A stretch of DNA of 64,000 nucleotides from Rhizophagus clarus. Taxonomy: Eukaryota; Glomeromycota; Glomeromycetes; Glomerales; Glomeraceae. Positions 10,366 through 21,863 of this stretch are shown one piece after another. The stretch is from NCBI GenBank assembly GCA_015698045.1, contig BLAL01000298.1:1-64000 (forward strand), in the 5' to 3' direction. The stretch's first letter is position 1. Every line of letters starts with the position of its first letter. The position numbers and the translations under genes are program-made. The notes below the pieces were generated by a model. It did no database searches and was not told where the DNA came from. It worked only from the letters and a program-made list of their open reading frames with translations.

Positions 10366-11712
10366 CTAAATCTATAATTTAATTTTATTAATATTTATGA
10401 ATAAAGACGTAATGTGTTAAATAAAAATGACTTACATGTTCCAAAGAATTTACTATCCTGTTGCCACTTCGAGAGGGAACAATTATATCCTTCGTCATAC
10501 TATCCAAGTTCTTAACGGCAGATAGATCTTTGCCATTCCAAGAAACCTTGAAGGTTTCTCTTATAAAATCTATTAACGTATCGAATCTACCAATCTTTTT
10601 CATTTCAGAGAGATTTACAGCAGCGAGCTATCGATTCAAGAGTTTTTGAACAAAATGTTCATCAACATAGTCTTTTACTTCTTTATTTGACAGGCTACCA
10701 GTGATCGCTCTACAGTTAATATTTTTTATTAACATAACAATAAACTCATTAGATATAAGATATATTATCAAACAATAAAATAAAATATACCTATTTTTTC
10801 TAATATTTTATATTCATTTATCTCATGTTCAATATTTTGATTAAGTTTATTACGGTAGTCAGCAAAGGCTCGACGAGTTTTCTCTAAGAAATTTTTTCCT
10901 TCTGTACTGTAAATTTGAACCTTGAAAATTTTTTTAATTAATTCATCAAATGTCTCCCCACGCGGGTTGCGGGTACAAAGAAAGAGACATTTGATGGACT
11001 CGTCCCAAAGACGAGCATTATCCTAAAATATTAAAAGATATGTTATTTACTTTAAAGAATTGGGTACAAAATAAATATATTTAGCACTAACATCAGCACT
11101 AGACGTTGAAGACGTCGAGCCAGAACCGGAATCCATTTCTAACATTTTATTTGCTAGATGAAGAATATGTGGATGGGCGACGAGAAAATTGCATATTTCT
11201 AAATTACTTTTAAACCCAACAGGAATGGGTTCATCCAAATTTACGATTTTATCATCTGTCATATTCATTTTATCTCTATTAGGATCATCACTATTGTTAT
11301 CTGAACTACCACTTTTCTCTTCTTCGCGATCTTCTCTTTCTTTTTCATCTTCCCTTCCATCATCTTTTTCTCTTCTATCATTATCTTCTCTTTCATCATT
11401 ATTTCTTCGGTTAGAAGCTAAACCTATTATTTAGTAGTATATCATTTAATTAAAGATTAAATATATTATTAAATATTAAGACCACACACATATATGATAT
11501 GTATATAATATTTACCTGAAATGAATTGATCAACATCGTTAATATTGGTCTCCCTCCTTTTCTTCGCTTTTTGACTTAGACTTTGATTTTTCGAAATCGT
11601 TACTATTATACATATTTTCAGTATCATTTTATTCTCAAAGTAAAATTTATTATAATTATATTTTATAAAGTTACATACCTGCTGTCTCTTGATTTGCCTT
11701 ACGTTTGGACAT
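10366..11712 (-). pseudogene. Unknown multi-exon gene with an in-frame stop
   Basis: Minus-strand exons can be followed from a probable start at 11712 (MSKRKANQETA, donor at 11678) through an unresolved exon near 11577-11517, then 11434 to about 11093 (an Arg/Asp/Glu-rich stretch followed by FKSNLEICNFLVAHPHIL), then about 11022-10792 (DNARLWDESIKCLFLCTRNP and FLEKTRRAFADYRNKL), then about 10709-10439 (VKDYVDEHFVQKLLNR, stop, LAAVNLSEMKKIGRFDTLID). A TAG at about 10628 interrupts the last long exon in frame. A 6-nt last exon would end it at 10366. I do not recognise the family. It may be a pseudogene, or a strain allele or sequencing error may explain the stop. It has no similarity I can see to its neighbours. 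Confidence 0.4.
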
Positions 11713-12947
11713 AGCAAAAAATAAAGATACAAGATACAAAAATTCTGAGATACAAAAATTCGAACAAAGTAAAATATAAATAAGAGACCTCATCCCAATT
11801 CCCAAACCCCCGAGCTGACCTTGCATTTCCAAATTTATACGGTATATGTTGAGATTATACCATATTGAGATGTTTATTTCGTGACAATCTTACAAGGGGA
11901 GACGATTTGTTTAGAATTGAAAATAGAATCGATTTGAATTATACAAAAATTTAAATTTTAATTATTTAACATATTGACATATTTACATAACGAAAGGAAA
12001 TTTTTATTTAACGAAAGGAAAATTTAGATTTAACGAAAGAAAAATTTAGATTTACTTATTTAACGAAAGGAAATTTTTATTTGTAAGTTGCTAAAGTATT
12101 TGTTTATGAACAAATAGGACTATCGTTACATCATTCAATAAGAATCTGCAGATGTTTATCTAAGATAAATTTGCACTTCCTTTTTTGATTAAGCGCAGTA
12201 AACATAACCTTTTACAGCCATAATTGCTGATATAATACATACTATTGTACAAAATACAAATAAATATTAGTGAAATTATTTAATTAACAGACCTTGCTTT
12301 AGTTAGGTTCAGAGATGATGCTTGAATCTCGATTGATTGATAATAACAAATAATGAATAAATGCACTTTGAATATAAATGAGAGTCATGTTTCAAATAAT
12401 AATGCGAAGTATGTAATTAAATGATTATATTGTATTGTTTAGTTTATTATTATTATATTGTAAATCTTGACATTTTTATATTGATGATAAAATAATAACG
12501 TAAAGCGTGAATATAAGAAAAAAACTTTTTACATAATATGTGGTAAACGTCTCTAGCTTATGTAAATATGGCTCTAAGGCAATCCTCGTGTCAATGTCTT
12601 GACAGTAACGTCGCATAGGTCAAGAACGTAATATTTGCGGCTCTAAGTAATACAAGAGTGTGATTGAATTTAAAATTGGATTCCATCAAATAAGACTCCA
12701 TTTTCTGGCACATGTTTATTGATCATCTAATCAACAATTAATCTATATTCGGATAGTTCAACAGTGTCTCATACCGATTTCGTGAAAGAATTCTTCTATA
12801 TATTAGTAAAACTTCGGTATTTTATTTTTTTTTTTTTTTTGTATGTTTAGTGAAATTACAGCCTAGATTAGATTATCTTTTTTTTCTCTAATCAGATTAG
12901 ATTACTATAATTATATCAAAATACAATTAAAATTCTAACCATAAATT
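11435..12947. other. Spacer upstream of the transposase gene
   Basis: Apart from the first exons of the unknown minus gene, this stretch is non-coding. It includes a small tandem repeat at about 11986-12090 (four copies of TTTAACGAAAGGAAA, spaced by TTTTTATTT or ATTTAGA) and a T15 run near 12823. A moderately GC-richer part at 12540-12660 shows no frame. Confidence 0.5.
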
Positions 12948-15900
12948 TTGTTAATCAACAATTCTACAAAACTATTTACGTCTTATTTAGTTATGAGAAA
13001 GAGATATGTTCACTCCACCGGCAGTTCCGTAAAACCATTTCAAATTCGCAATCGGTTTTCTCATACTAGTCGTAATGAGACAACAGCAAATTCAACTGAA
13101 GATAACAATGAAATGTTATCTGAAGACATCGATATGGAGGACATTAATAGAAATGACAATGAATCAATATATTTTCAGCATTATGATAATGATATAGATT
13201 TGAGGGATAATGTAATTGACGAATCATCAGATGAAGATGGTGATGATGATGACAAAGAGGAAGATTATAACGAAGAGGAAGATTATAACGAAGAGAAAGA
13301 TTATTACAATGAGGAAGGTGAAGAAGAGGAAGGTCACAATGACGATGAGGAAGAGGAAAGTCACAACGACCACAACGACGAAGAAGAAGAGGAAGGTAAC
13401 AACAACGAGAACAACGACATACATCAAATTATTGAAGCTTTAGATAAAGACGAGATACCATCTTGTGATGGTGAATTTTCACCTTACTTCAATGATTATA
13501 CAACTACTGCTCTATTCTGTTGGCTCCAGAAACACAATATTTCTACAAAAGCATATGAAGATCTTGCTAACATCATTCACAATCCTCAATTTGAGCCCAC
13601 TCATGTAGTAAAAAATATCAGAAGATTCCAATCTTGGAGAAAACGTCTTCCTTTACTACCAATAATAACAAAGCCTATTAAAATTTCATCAAAAAAAACT
13701 CCGTCAACTTCACGAGGTTCAAAACTTTCGTACTAACTCTCAATTAGCGAAATTATATGGCGTGTTCTCAACAATCCGATGCTGATGAGGCATATGTATT
13801 TTGGACCGGGCATTGATTCTGAAACAAAATCGGAATTTTGGCATGGAACTCTATGGGGAGAATCTCCACTTTTTGGACAAAATGAAATAATAATATCAGA
13901 AGGTAATAAACAATATAGTTTGATATAATTATAGTCTGTGTTAGTAAAATTGATTGATTTATTTTTGATAAAATAGTAATATACCGATCTGGTGATTTTA
14001 TCTACTATAACGATAATAATGGTCATCGAAGACTTGGAAGATTAAGAGCAATTTTGAAAAATGATAACGAAGATTATCAGTTACGGATTCAAAAAATTCT
14101 GAATTATGATGACTTACCTGGAAATTTAAAAGGATTATCAAGACAACGTCGTTCTCTTGTTGGTGAAGTTTGGTTGGTAGACGAACCATTTCCAATTATC
14201 ATGACCTCTCAAATTCTAGAAAAAGCGACTATATTAATAACGTTTCAACACCAAAACATTCCCGAAGATTCATTGCATATTACCAAAATAATTTATAAAT
14301 GTAATGACCGTTGGCACATTCGTGATGTGAAACTTTCATACCAACATCCTTCTGATTACATTTCTATCAGAGATCCACCATCATCTATACCAATTTATAA
14401 GCTGTTTTTAGATCTTTATTATGATGATTTTGGTACGTTTAGAAATGTGTATCATTCTTTAGGTGGTGTCTATGTACAGTTTGGCAACATGCCAACACAT
14501 CAAAGAAAACTTATCAAAAACCATTTTGTTCTTGGGTTTGTTCCATTTGGTGGTAATTTTGACGAATTTATGCTACCATTTGTTTCAGAAATGAAAGAAC
14601 TTGAAAAAGGTAAGATAATGACTGTTCAAGGACAAAATGCATGGGTAATTGCTGGTTTGGGCGTTGTTACGGCAGATTTACCTCAAGGTAATGACTTGGC
14701 AGGAGTACTAAGGTATTTCAACTTAATTAATAATTTAATAAAACAATTTAATGATATAATTTGTAACAACTATTGAAATTTTTTAAAAATAATTTAGGCA
14801 TAATGCAAATAAAGGTTGTCGTACCTGTACAATTAAAAAGGAATTATGGAGTTCTTATAATCAGGATACTGTGACAACATTACGTTACCATCATATTACA
14901 AATGAAGAAATTTTAGAAATTTCTCAGGAACTGGTAACATCAAGAAGAGACCAACTTTGTACAAAGTATGGTTTAAGACAATTGCCTAGTATTTTAGATA
15001 AATTAAAAAGGGAAAGGCATCTACAAGCGCCGCAGGACATTTATCACGCCACCGCGGGAAAGATTGGGCGACTGCTAAAGTTAACCTGTGAATTATTTTC
15101 ACGAGAAGGAGAAGATGATTTCATTAAAATTTGGAAAAATTTTGAAATTCCAAAAAAGTGGGGTAATCTACCAAATCCGATCTCTCATCATAATAGTTTT
15201 ATGATGTCTGATCTTCTCAGACTAGCTATGATTATGCCATTCTTGCTAAATCAGTTTCTAAAGGAATCAAGTCTTAAGCATAATGAAGCAGTTGCTATTC
15301 AACAAAGGATTGATGCACTTCGAATTAATTTAGTGCCAAAAAGCATTATATCTTGTTGGGTATATGTTGCGAAAACTATGAAGACAGTTTTTAATAAAGA
15401 ATTTACGTCAGATAGCTACAAGGAATTACAACAATATCTTGAAGAAGAGTTTTCGATCCTTCCAAAGGTATAGTTATGGAATTGAAATTCAAAAAGTGTG
15501 GAATAATTTAAATATAATTCTAACAATAATATTCTTTTTATATGTTAGGTTTTTGCAAATTTTATTAATTTACCAAATATACACGTTAATATGCATCTTC
15601 TGATGCATGCTAAAACCTTTGGAACACTCACTAATACCCAGGTTGGTATAAAAGAGATGGTACATCGTATTTTTAAGGGAATGGTACCGAAGATGAATTG
15701 CAAAAACATAGACTTGGATTTATTAAAGCGTTATAATACTATATTTGCAATTCGACATTTAGTAGATGGTGGTATTGATCCAAGATTTAATAGGCCTTGT
15801 ACTGGGTTCACAAATCTTGGTCAATTATTTTTGAACTGGTACGTTACAGAAGATAAATATTCAATTGAAGAACAAGCTCAGAATGATGATGCAGAAGGTA

Positions 15901-16541
15901 AAATTAAATTGTATATTATATATTATATCATATATGCATACATAATATTTACTAATTTTAATTTAGTTACATCCCCAGTAAATTTTATCTCGAACATTTC
16001 CTTAAAAAAAAAAATGCCAAAGGAGGATCGGAATAACCTTCTGTTAACTCTGCAGCATGATTTTAAAACTGAACTGTTTTTATCTTATGTAGATATGAAG
16101 TTCGAGATGGCTCTTATAAATTCTTCAACTAGCTGGTACAAATTAGTATCATATACCATTGAAGAAAAAAATAGTGTCCTTTCAAAAGTCCACTTACATC
16201 TTGGTGATTTTGTCACAATTTATGAAGAAGATCATGAAGAATCTTATGCAATCATCAAGGGGATTTTTCGACATAAGGGTAATAATGACAAATATTATGC
16301 CTTTATTGTTGTGGATTGGTTTGAAGATACTGGGATTGAACATTCACTTTTGAAATGTCCACTTTATCGCCTTCAAGCAACAGGGAATAAATGGAGGCGC
16401 ATTTTTCCAATTACTGTAATAGATAATGTGCAAAAAGTACATTTTATTCATAATTGTAATTCAGGAGGATGTCAAGGATCTGATCATGATACCACGAACA
16501 GAATTTGGATAAAAAATAGTTTTTATTTTACAGCTATATGA
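12948..16541 (+). CDS. CACTA/KDZ-like DDE transposase with BAH-like C-terminus, one in-frame stop
   Basis: Five exons join in phase: 12948-13902, 13977-14712, 14798-15467, 15549-15897, 15967-16541 (about 1,094 codons). The N-terminus (residues 55-165) is extremely acidic with EEDYNEE repeats. The core has FGPGIDSETKSEFWHGTLWG, then YDDFGTF...SLGGVYVQFGNMP and VTADLPQGNDLAGVLRHNA, followed by GCRTC. Acidic D in YDD, a second D in TADLP and the Cys-x2-Cys knuckle match CACTA/EnSpm (KDZ-type) transposases. The last 120 residues (LGDFVTIYEEDHEESYAIIK, YYAFIVVDWFEDTG) resemble a BAH-type chromatin-reading fold; this is inference. A TAA at 13734-13736 breaks the frame just before LSISEIIWRVLNNP; it sits in a TACTAAC sequence that could act as a branch point, but the nearest donor leaves too short an intron. 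Probably a recently inactivated or variably spliced copy. Confidence 0.7.
13215..13420 (+). repeat. Coding GA-rich repeat encoding Asp/Glu/Asn/Tyr runs
   Basis: Inside the first transposase exon, an imperfect array of GAAGAGGAAGATTATAAC and related units encodes about 65 residues of almost only Asp, Glu, Asn, Tyr, His and Gly. The array likely varies in length among copies. Confidence 0.75.
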
Positions 16542-17010
16542 TTAATTAAAATTACTGGAAGATTGTTATATTTTACAATAATTACAAATAATTAATTAAT
16601 TTTATCCAATAAAAATCTAGTTCTAATATCATATATATTTTAAACAATGAGTAAGAGATTGTCAAGATTGTCATACCTAGTGAAGTAAGTGTCTGAGCCG
16701 ATTAGGTCTTTTATGAAAATTTTGTTAACACTATACAGAAGAATTCGGTTTTTTTATTTGCTATTGGTGGTGTTATGATCATCGCATGTTAGAAAAAAGA
16801 AGTGGTACACAAGTATATAGTCTCATGTAAAAATTTAACAGGTTTTTTATTTTAACGGGTTTTCTTAATACTTTATATCATCTCAGTTGAAATTAAATTT
16901 TAAATTAAATTTTAATTAAATTACAAATTAATAAAATATATATAAAAACATTTAAAATTTAGTATTGAATTTATCAATATTAATTAATATGATATTGATT
17001 TGATATTTTA
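16542..17010. other. 3' flank of the transposase gene
   Basis: AT-rich. An AATAAA at 16608 (in CCAATAAAAATC) is a plausible polyadenylation signal for the transposase transcript. No further gene seen. I could not find a convincing CACTA terminal inverted repeat here. Confidence 0.4.
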
Positions 17011-17720
17011 TTTATTTCACATTTTTTTAAAAATTAATTATTGTTTTTAACGATAAAATGATATTGATTCGTTGTATTAACGATATCAAATTAATATCGA
17101 TTTGATATTTGTAAAATGATATCTTTATGATATCATTTTGATATTAAATAAATATCAAAATGATATTATATCGATATCGTATTTGTTTCACATTTTTCGT
17201 TATTGTTTAACTATATCAAAATGATGTCAATTCGTTATATTGCCTATATCGAAATGATGTCGATTTGATATTTATAAGATGATGTTTTTACGATGTCATA
17301 TTGATACTGAATACATGTCGATACGATATCATATCTATACCGTATTTGTTTCACATTTTTTAAAAATTTTATTGTTGTTTAACTATATCAAAATGATGTC
17401 GATTCGTTATATTTTCAATATCGAATTAATGTCAATTTGATATTTATAAGATGATGTTTTTACGATGTCATATTGATACTGAATACATGTTGATACGATA
17501 TCATATCAATATCGTATTTGTTCACATTTTTTTAAAAAAATCATCGTTGTTATAACAATATGAGTATGATATCGATTCGATATTTCTTTAAGTAAATATC
17601 TTTACAATATCATTTCGATATATCGAATCAATAATGTACCGATATCATTGCGATATCATAATGATATCATTTGCAAATCGATATTGTTACGATGTATATT
17701 TTATATCATTACTATATCAA
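17011..17720. repeat. ~170-bp tandem array rich in GATATC/ATCGAT palindromes, 4 units
   Basis: The anchor TTTGTTTCACATTTTT recurs near 17011, 17183, 17345 and 17515, giving units of about 160-172 bp. Each unit is filled with short palindromes such as CGATATCG, TGATATCA and TATCGATA. The internal segment ATAAGATGATGTTTTTACGA is nearly identical in units two and three. The downstream tail to 17720 continues the same motif style. The vocabulary is like the 4.4-5.1 kb array, but the unit length differs. Confidence 0.8.
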
Positions 17721-18330
17721 TTCGTCATCGTTTAGAATTTTTAAGTTTCTGTAAAGAAAGAAATGTACTAATATTTCTTTTTTATTTTTTTAAGTTGTCG
17801 AATTTTTAGATGAACCCAGTCAATAAATTTTTTTTATTACAAGCAATAGTATAAAAACTTTTTTTAAATATAATAATTTATTATTTAATCTAGAAGTCAA
17901 TTTCAATTATAACAATAAAATAAAATATTGCAATAAATTTTAGTTTTTTACGTATTTAATTTTAAATTTTTTTTTTACTAAATTTTTAATATGCATGCTA
18001 TATGGCTGGGACATTATAAATTACAATTAATCTATTAAACTTGTATCAAACTTGTATCAAACTTTATCAATATCTATATAAACTTTATTAATTAGGATCA
18101 TTCAATTTTGAATCAAATTGTGACTAAAATCTTAATATTTTATATATCACAAGAGTGATGTTTTAATTTTGGCAATTTTGACATGCTAAAACTATTTTGG
18201 TAATTTCGTACAGTTTTAGCAATTTCAACATGTTGAAACTATTCTGGCATTTCAGCATTTTGACATATTATTAGTTTTGACATTTTAATATTGTCATATT
18301 GAGTTTTGGCAGGCAACTTTATATTTAACT
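17721..18330. other. AT-rich spacer
   Basis: No gene. At 18155-18310 there are several diverged repeats of TTTTGGCAATTTTGACAT-like words, read as a degenerate short-period repeat. Confidence 0.4.
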
Positions 18331-18365
18331 TACAGTGGTACCTCCCTATAGTCACGCAGTCAGGC

Positions 18366-19099
18366 TAAAGATGTGTCCGCAATACCCTAATTGCGGATTA
18401 ATTGCGATTTGCGATATTGCGGAACATTGCGGATTTTGAAGAATAATTATTCGCAAATCCGCAATCGCAAATAATCCGCAAATCCGCAAATAATCTGCAA
18501 CATGAATCATGTTAATTTAATCTTCGCAATTAAATATAACCAAATTTATTTATATACTAAAAAGTGGACAATTTTGTCCATTTTGTAAACTCATGAATCA
18601 TGTTAATTTAATCTTTGCAATTAAATATAACCAAATTTATTTATATACTAAAAAGTGGACAATTTTGTCCATTTTGTAAACTTATGAATCATGTTAATTT
18701 AATCTTCGCAATTAAATATAACCAAATTTATTTATATACTAAAAGTGGACAATTTTGTCCACTTATTCGCAAATTTGCGATAATGTAAATTATTTGCAGA
18801 TTTGCGGATTATTTGTGATACTATACGGATTTGCGGATTATTTGCGGGTTTGCGGATTTGCGGGTTATTTGCGGTACTATAAATTATTTGCGGGTTTGCG
18901 GATTATTTGCGGGTTTGTGGGTTATTTGCGGTATTATAAATTATTTGCAGGTTATTTGCGGTACTATAAATTATTTGCGGGTTTGCGGATTATTTGCAGA
19001 TTTGCGGATTATTTGCGGGTTTGCGAATTACTAAGCGCAATTGATTTCCAAAACCCGCAATATTGCGGATTTTGGAAATCAATTGAGGACCCATCTTTA
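18366..19099. mobile_element. Non-autonomous hAT-type element nested in the MITE
   Basis: A perfect 8-bp target-site duplication AGTCAGGC flanks it (18358-18365 and 19100-19107). Its termini are inverted repeats: TAAAGATGTGTCCGCAAT on the left and TAAAGATGGGTCCTCAATT read from the right on the minus strand. An 8-bp duplication with TA(A)RG(G)-type ends is the hAT signature. The 734-bp body has no transposase frame. It holds subterminal repeats of TTGCGGATTATTTGCGGG on the right, their complements on the left, and a three-copy 91-bp array in the middle. Confidence 0.85.
18501..18761. repeat. 91-bp tandem repeat, 2.9 copies, inside the hAT element
   Basis: Units start at 18501, 18592 and 18683 with ATGAATCATGTTAATTTAAT and contain AAGTGGACAATTTTGTCCA, a hairpin with arms TGGACAA/TTGTCCA. 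The copies are almost identical, which points to recent amplification within the element. Confidence 0.9.
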
Positions 19100-19270
19100 A
19101 GTCAGGCACATAGTGACTTTTAAAGCATAATGTGCTTATAAAGAGGTGCTATTATGATTGTGACTATAGAGAAGGATTCTTCTAATAATTTTTACCATTC
19201 AAAAAGCTCAAATATGTGCTTATATATATGATTTGCTTATATAGGGGGTGACTATATGGAGGTATGACTG

Positions 19271-20115
19271 TACCAGTTCGAAATAATATTCAAAGAATCT
19301 GAAAGCTATAAAAAAAATAAATTAAAAGGTTAGTATAATGCTATATATCTTTTACTTAAAAAAAAATGAAAAATTATTTTTTTTTTAAATTTACCAATTC
19401 GAAATAATATTTAAAGAATCTGAAAATTATAAAGAAAAAATAGAGTAGAAAGTTAGTATAATGCTATATACCTTCTACTTAAAAAAAATGAAAAATTATT
19501 TTTTTTTAAGTTTACCAGTTTGAAATGGTATCCAAAGAGTCTGAAAGCTACAAAAAAAAATAAAGTAAATGGTTAGTATAATGCTATATACCTTCTAACT
19601 TTCTACTTAAAAAAAAAATAAAAAATTATTTTTTTATTTAAGTTTATCAGTCTAAAATGGTATTCAAAGAGTCCAGAAACTACAAAAAAAAAAAAAATAG
19701 AAGATTAGTATAATGCTATATGCCTTTTACTTAAAAAAAAAATGAAAAATTATTTTTTTTTAAGCTTACCAGTCTGAAATGATATCCAAAGAGTCTGAAA
19801 GTTATAAAAAAAAAATAAAGTAAAAGGTTAGTATAATGCTATATGTCTTCTACTTAAAAAATGAAAAATAATTTTTTTTTAAATTTACTAATTCAAAATG
19901 ATGTTCAAAGGAATTTGAAGCTATAGAAATAAACAAACTAAAAGGTTAATATAATGCATATATGCCTTTTATTTAAAAAATAAATTTTTTTTTATTTAAC
20001 TTCTGAAAGCTATAAAAATAAATAAAGAGAAGGTTAATATAATATCTATATGCCTTCTACTTAAAAAAAATAAATGTTTTTATTTAACTAATTAGTCTGA
20101 AATAGCGTTAAGAGA
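19271..20115. repeat. ~120-bp tandem array, about 7-8 diverged units
   Basis: The word TACCAGTTCGAAAT or its variants recurs near 19271, 19392, 19512, 19644, 19765 and 19886, with degenerate copies near 19998 and 20090. Each unit continues with AAAGAGTCTGAAAGCTA, an A-run, GGTTAGTATAATGCTATATA, CCTTCTACTTAAAAAAA and a T-run. Units diverge progressively to the right. The A-run and T-run pair could form a hairpin. No coding capacity. Confidence 0.85.
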
Positions 20116-21220
20116 TCCAGATTCGTACAATTGATTATGACAGTCAATTTATTAGAATAATGATCAATTTAATCGATTATTTAGATTAGAATACATGACA
20201 AGATTGATTAATTATTATATAATCAATCTTTTTTTTCTCTGTTGAAAAGCCTTTTAAAACAGTTAATGGAATGGCATCTAATTTTTATCACAAGTTCTAG
20301 TAGGTATTTTTTTCCTTTATTTCTTTTAGCAAACAGTTTCTAATAGTTCATTTTTCTTATTTTTAGGTGACTATTTGATTTTATAAACATGAGATTTTGG
20401 TAAATATTTCAAAATAGTTAATTTTTTATACTGTATCTTTGTTTTTTTAATGAACTTTACTAATAGTTTGTTATTTTTTCTTTTGATTTTTTGTATTTTT
20501 TTAAAAGAGAATTTTGGTGAGTTTTTTTTTTATTTTTTATTTTTTACTTTTTTAATAAAACATTTTGCTAACAGGCTAATAGTTTCAATTTTTTATTTTA
20601 AATCCAAAATTTATATTAAATTTTGAGGCATAATATTATGTACAATTAAACTAGGACTCTGAACAATATATATATAAGTCAAATGAAAATTTCAAAATTT
20701 ACTATGATCAATAAGCAAATTATTTTAAGTTCTGCTAAGCAAACTCTTATTATAACCTTTGAATTTTTTATTCTGCTAAGCAATTTTTTTTCTGACATAT
20801 ATAACTTTATTTACAGTAAGTATAAAAAAATAATTTAATTATAATAAATATATATATAGTAATAGTAAATTAATTTTTTATATTATTGTGAAAAAAATTG
20901 TGAAATTAATTCACTAAATATTAATAAATTAATAATATAAAATGATATACCAACTTCAGAATTTTTAATTTTAATTAATATTAATATAATATTAATATAC
21001 TATTGCTATTTTTAAAATTTGGAATTTTTTATAAATATTATTATATTTAGATTTATAAAAATTAAAATATAAATTATTGCTAACCCTTATGAACAACTTC
21101 TTAAAGTTAACAAATTGATTTAAATTACACTAAAATTAAAATCACTTAAACGATAAATAATTGAAAATACAAAAGTTGGTCACATTTCACGAATATTAAT
21201 CTATTCATTCTAAAATTTTT
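20116..21220. other. AT-rich spacer
   Basis: Nothing supported beyond T-runs and loosely repeated TAATAGTTT words at about 20280-20600. Confidence 0.5.
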
Positions 21221-21228
21221 ACTGTAGG

Positions 21229-21863
21229 TAAGGATGGTGCCGCAATTGATTTATCAAATCCGCAATATTGCGGATTTTGGAGTTGAATTGCGGTTAGTGA
21301 ACCGCAATTCTGCAATTCACCTGATCGGTTTTGGCAGTTTACCGAACCGATTTAATAAAAAAAACGTTTACGCAACGTTTTTTTAATTAATTTAAAGAAA
21401 AAACGTTGCGAAACGTTTTTTCAAAGTATATTTAATTAAAAAAAAACGTTTCGCAACGTTTTTTAATTAATTTAAAGAAAAAATGTTGCGAAACATTTTT
21501 TCAAAGTATATTTAATTAAAAAAAATGTTTCGCAACATTTTTTTAATTAATTTAAAGAAAAAACGTTGCGAAACGTTTTTTCAAAGTATATTTTAATTAA
21601 AAAAAACGGTTCACAACGTTTTTTTGGATTGCTTTAGCGAAATTGCAATTCCGCAAATGTATCGCAATTCCGCAAATGTGCCGCAATTCCGCAATTATTC
21701 TGCAATTGAATTGCGGTACTTTGCGGAATTGCGGAATATTTGCGGAATTGCGGACAATTGCGGATTGCGGAATTGCGGATATTTAGGTTTAAAAATCCGC
21801 AATGTTCCGCAATACCGTAAATCGCAATTATTCCGCAATTGCTTATTTGCGGCACCATCCTTA
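21229..21863. mobile_element. Non-autonomous hAT-type element with a palindromic internal array
   Basis: A perfect 8-bp target duplication ACTGTAGG flanks it (21221-21228 and 21864-21871). Terminal inverted repeats are TAAGGATGGTGCCGCAA at the left and the same sequence read from the right end on the minus strand. The two termini match each other for at least 17 bases. The 635-bp body has subterminal CCGCAATT/AATTGCGG repeats on both sides and a central tandem array (21355-21620). No transposase frame is present. It shares its start (TAARGATG) and the GCGG subterminal words with the element at 18.4 kb, so both probably depend on the same autonomous hAT source. Confidence 0.88.
21355..21620. 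repeat. ~91-bp inverted-unit array (CGTTTCGCAACG / CGTTGCGAAACG)
   Basis: About three units alternate AAAACGTTTCGCAACGTTTT, an AATTAATTTAAAG spacer, AAAACGTTGCGAAACGTTTT and a CAAAGTATATTTAATT spacer. Each core is a near-perfect palindrome, and the two cores are complements of each other, so the array can fold as many stem-loops or as one long hairpin. Confidence 0.9.

Larger units (their letters stand above)
18333..19270. mobile_element. Tc1/mariner-superfamily (pogo-like) MITE, split by a nested hAT element
   Basis: The ends are inverted repeats: CAGTGGTACCTCCCTATAGT at 18333 and the reverse complement of its diverged partner CAGTCATACCTCCATATAGT at 19270. They are flanked by TA on both sides (18331-18332 and 19271-19272). 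TA duplication plus a CAGTGG-type terminus is characteristic of Tc1/mariner and pogo MITEs. Removing the nested element and one copy of its 8-bp duplication leaves about 196 bp, a normal MITE size, with no coding capacity. The flanks are continuous with the 120-bp tandem array to the right (ACTTA then CCAGTTCGAAAT), so the MITE inserted at a TA in or at the edge of that array. Confidence 0.8.

Noticed and set aside
13216-13443. Frames overlapping the acidic repeat on both strands
   Set aside because: Shadows of the acidic repeat in the transposase; they contain only Lys/Thr or Val/Phe runs.
18755-19123. 122-codon frame with repeated GLRIICGFVGYLR
   Set aside because: It is the translation of TTGCGGATTATTTGCGGG repeats inside the hAT element, not a protein gene.
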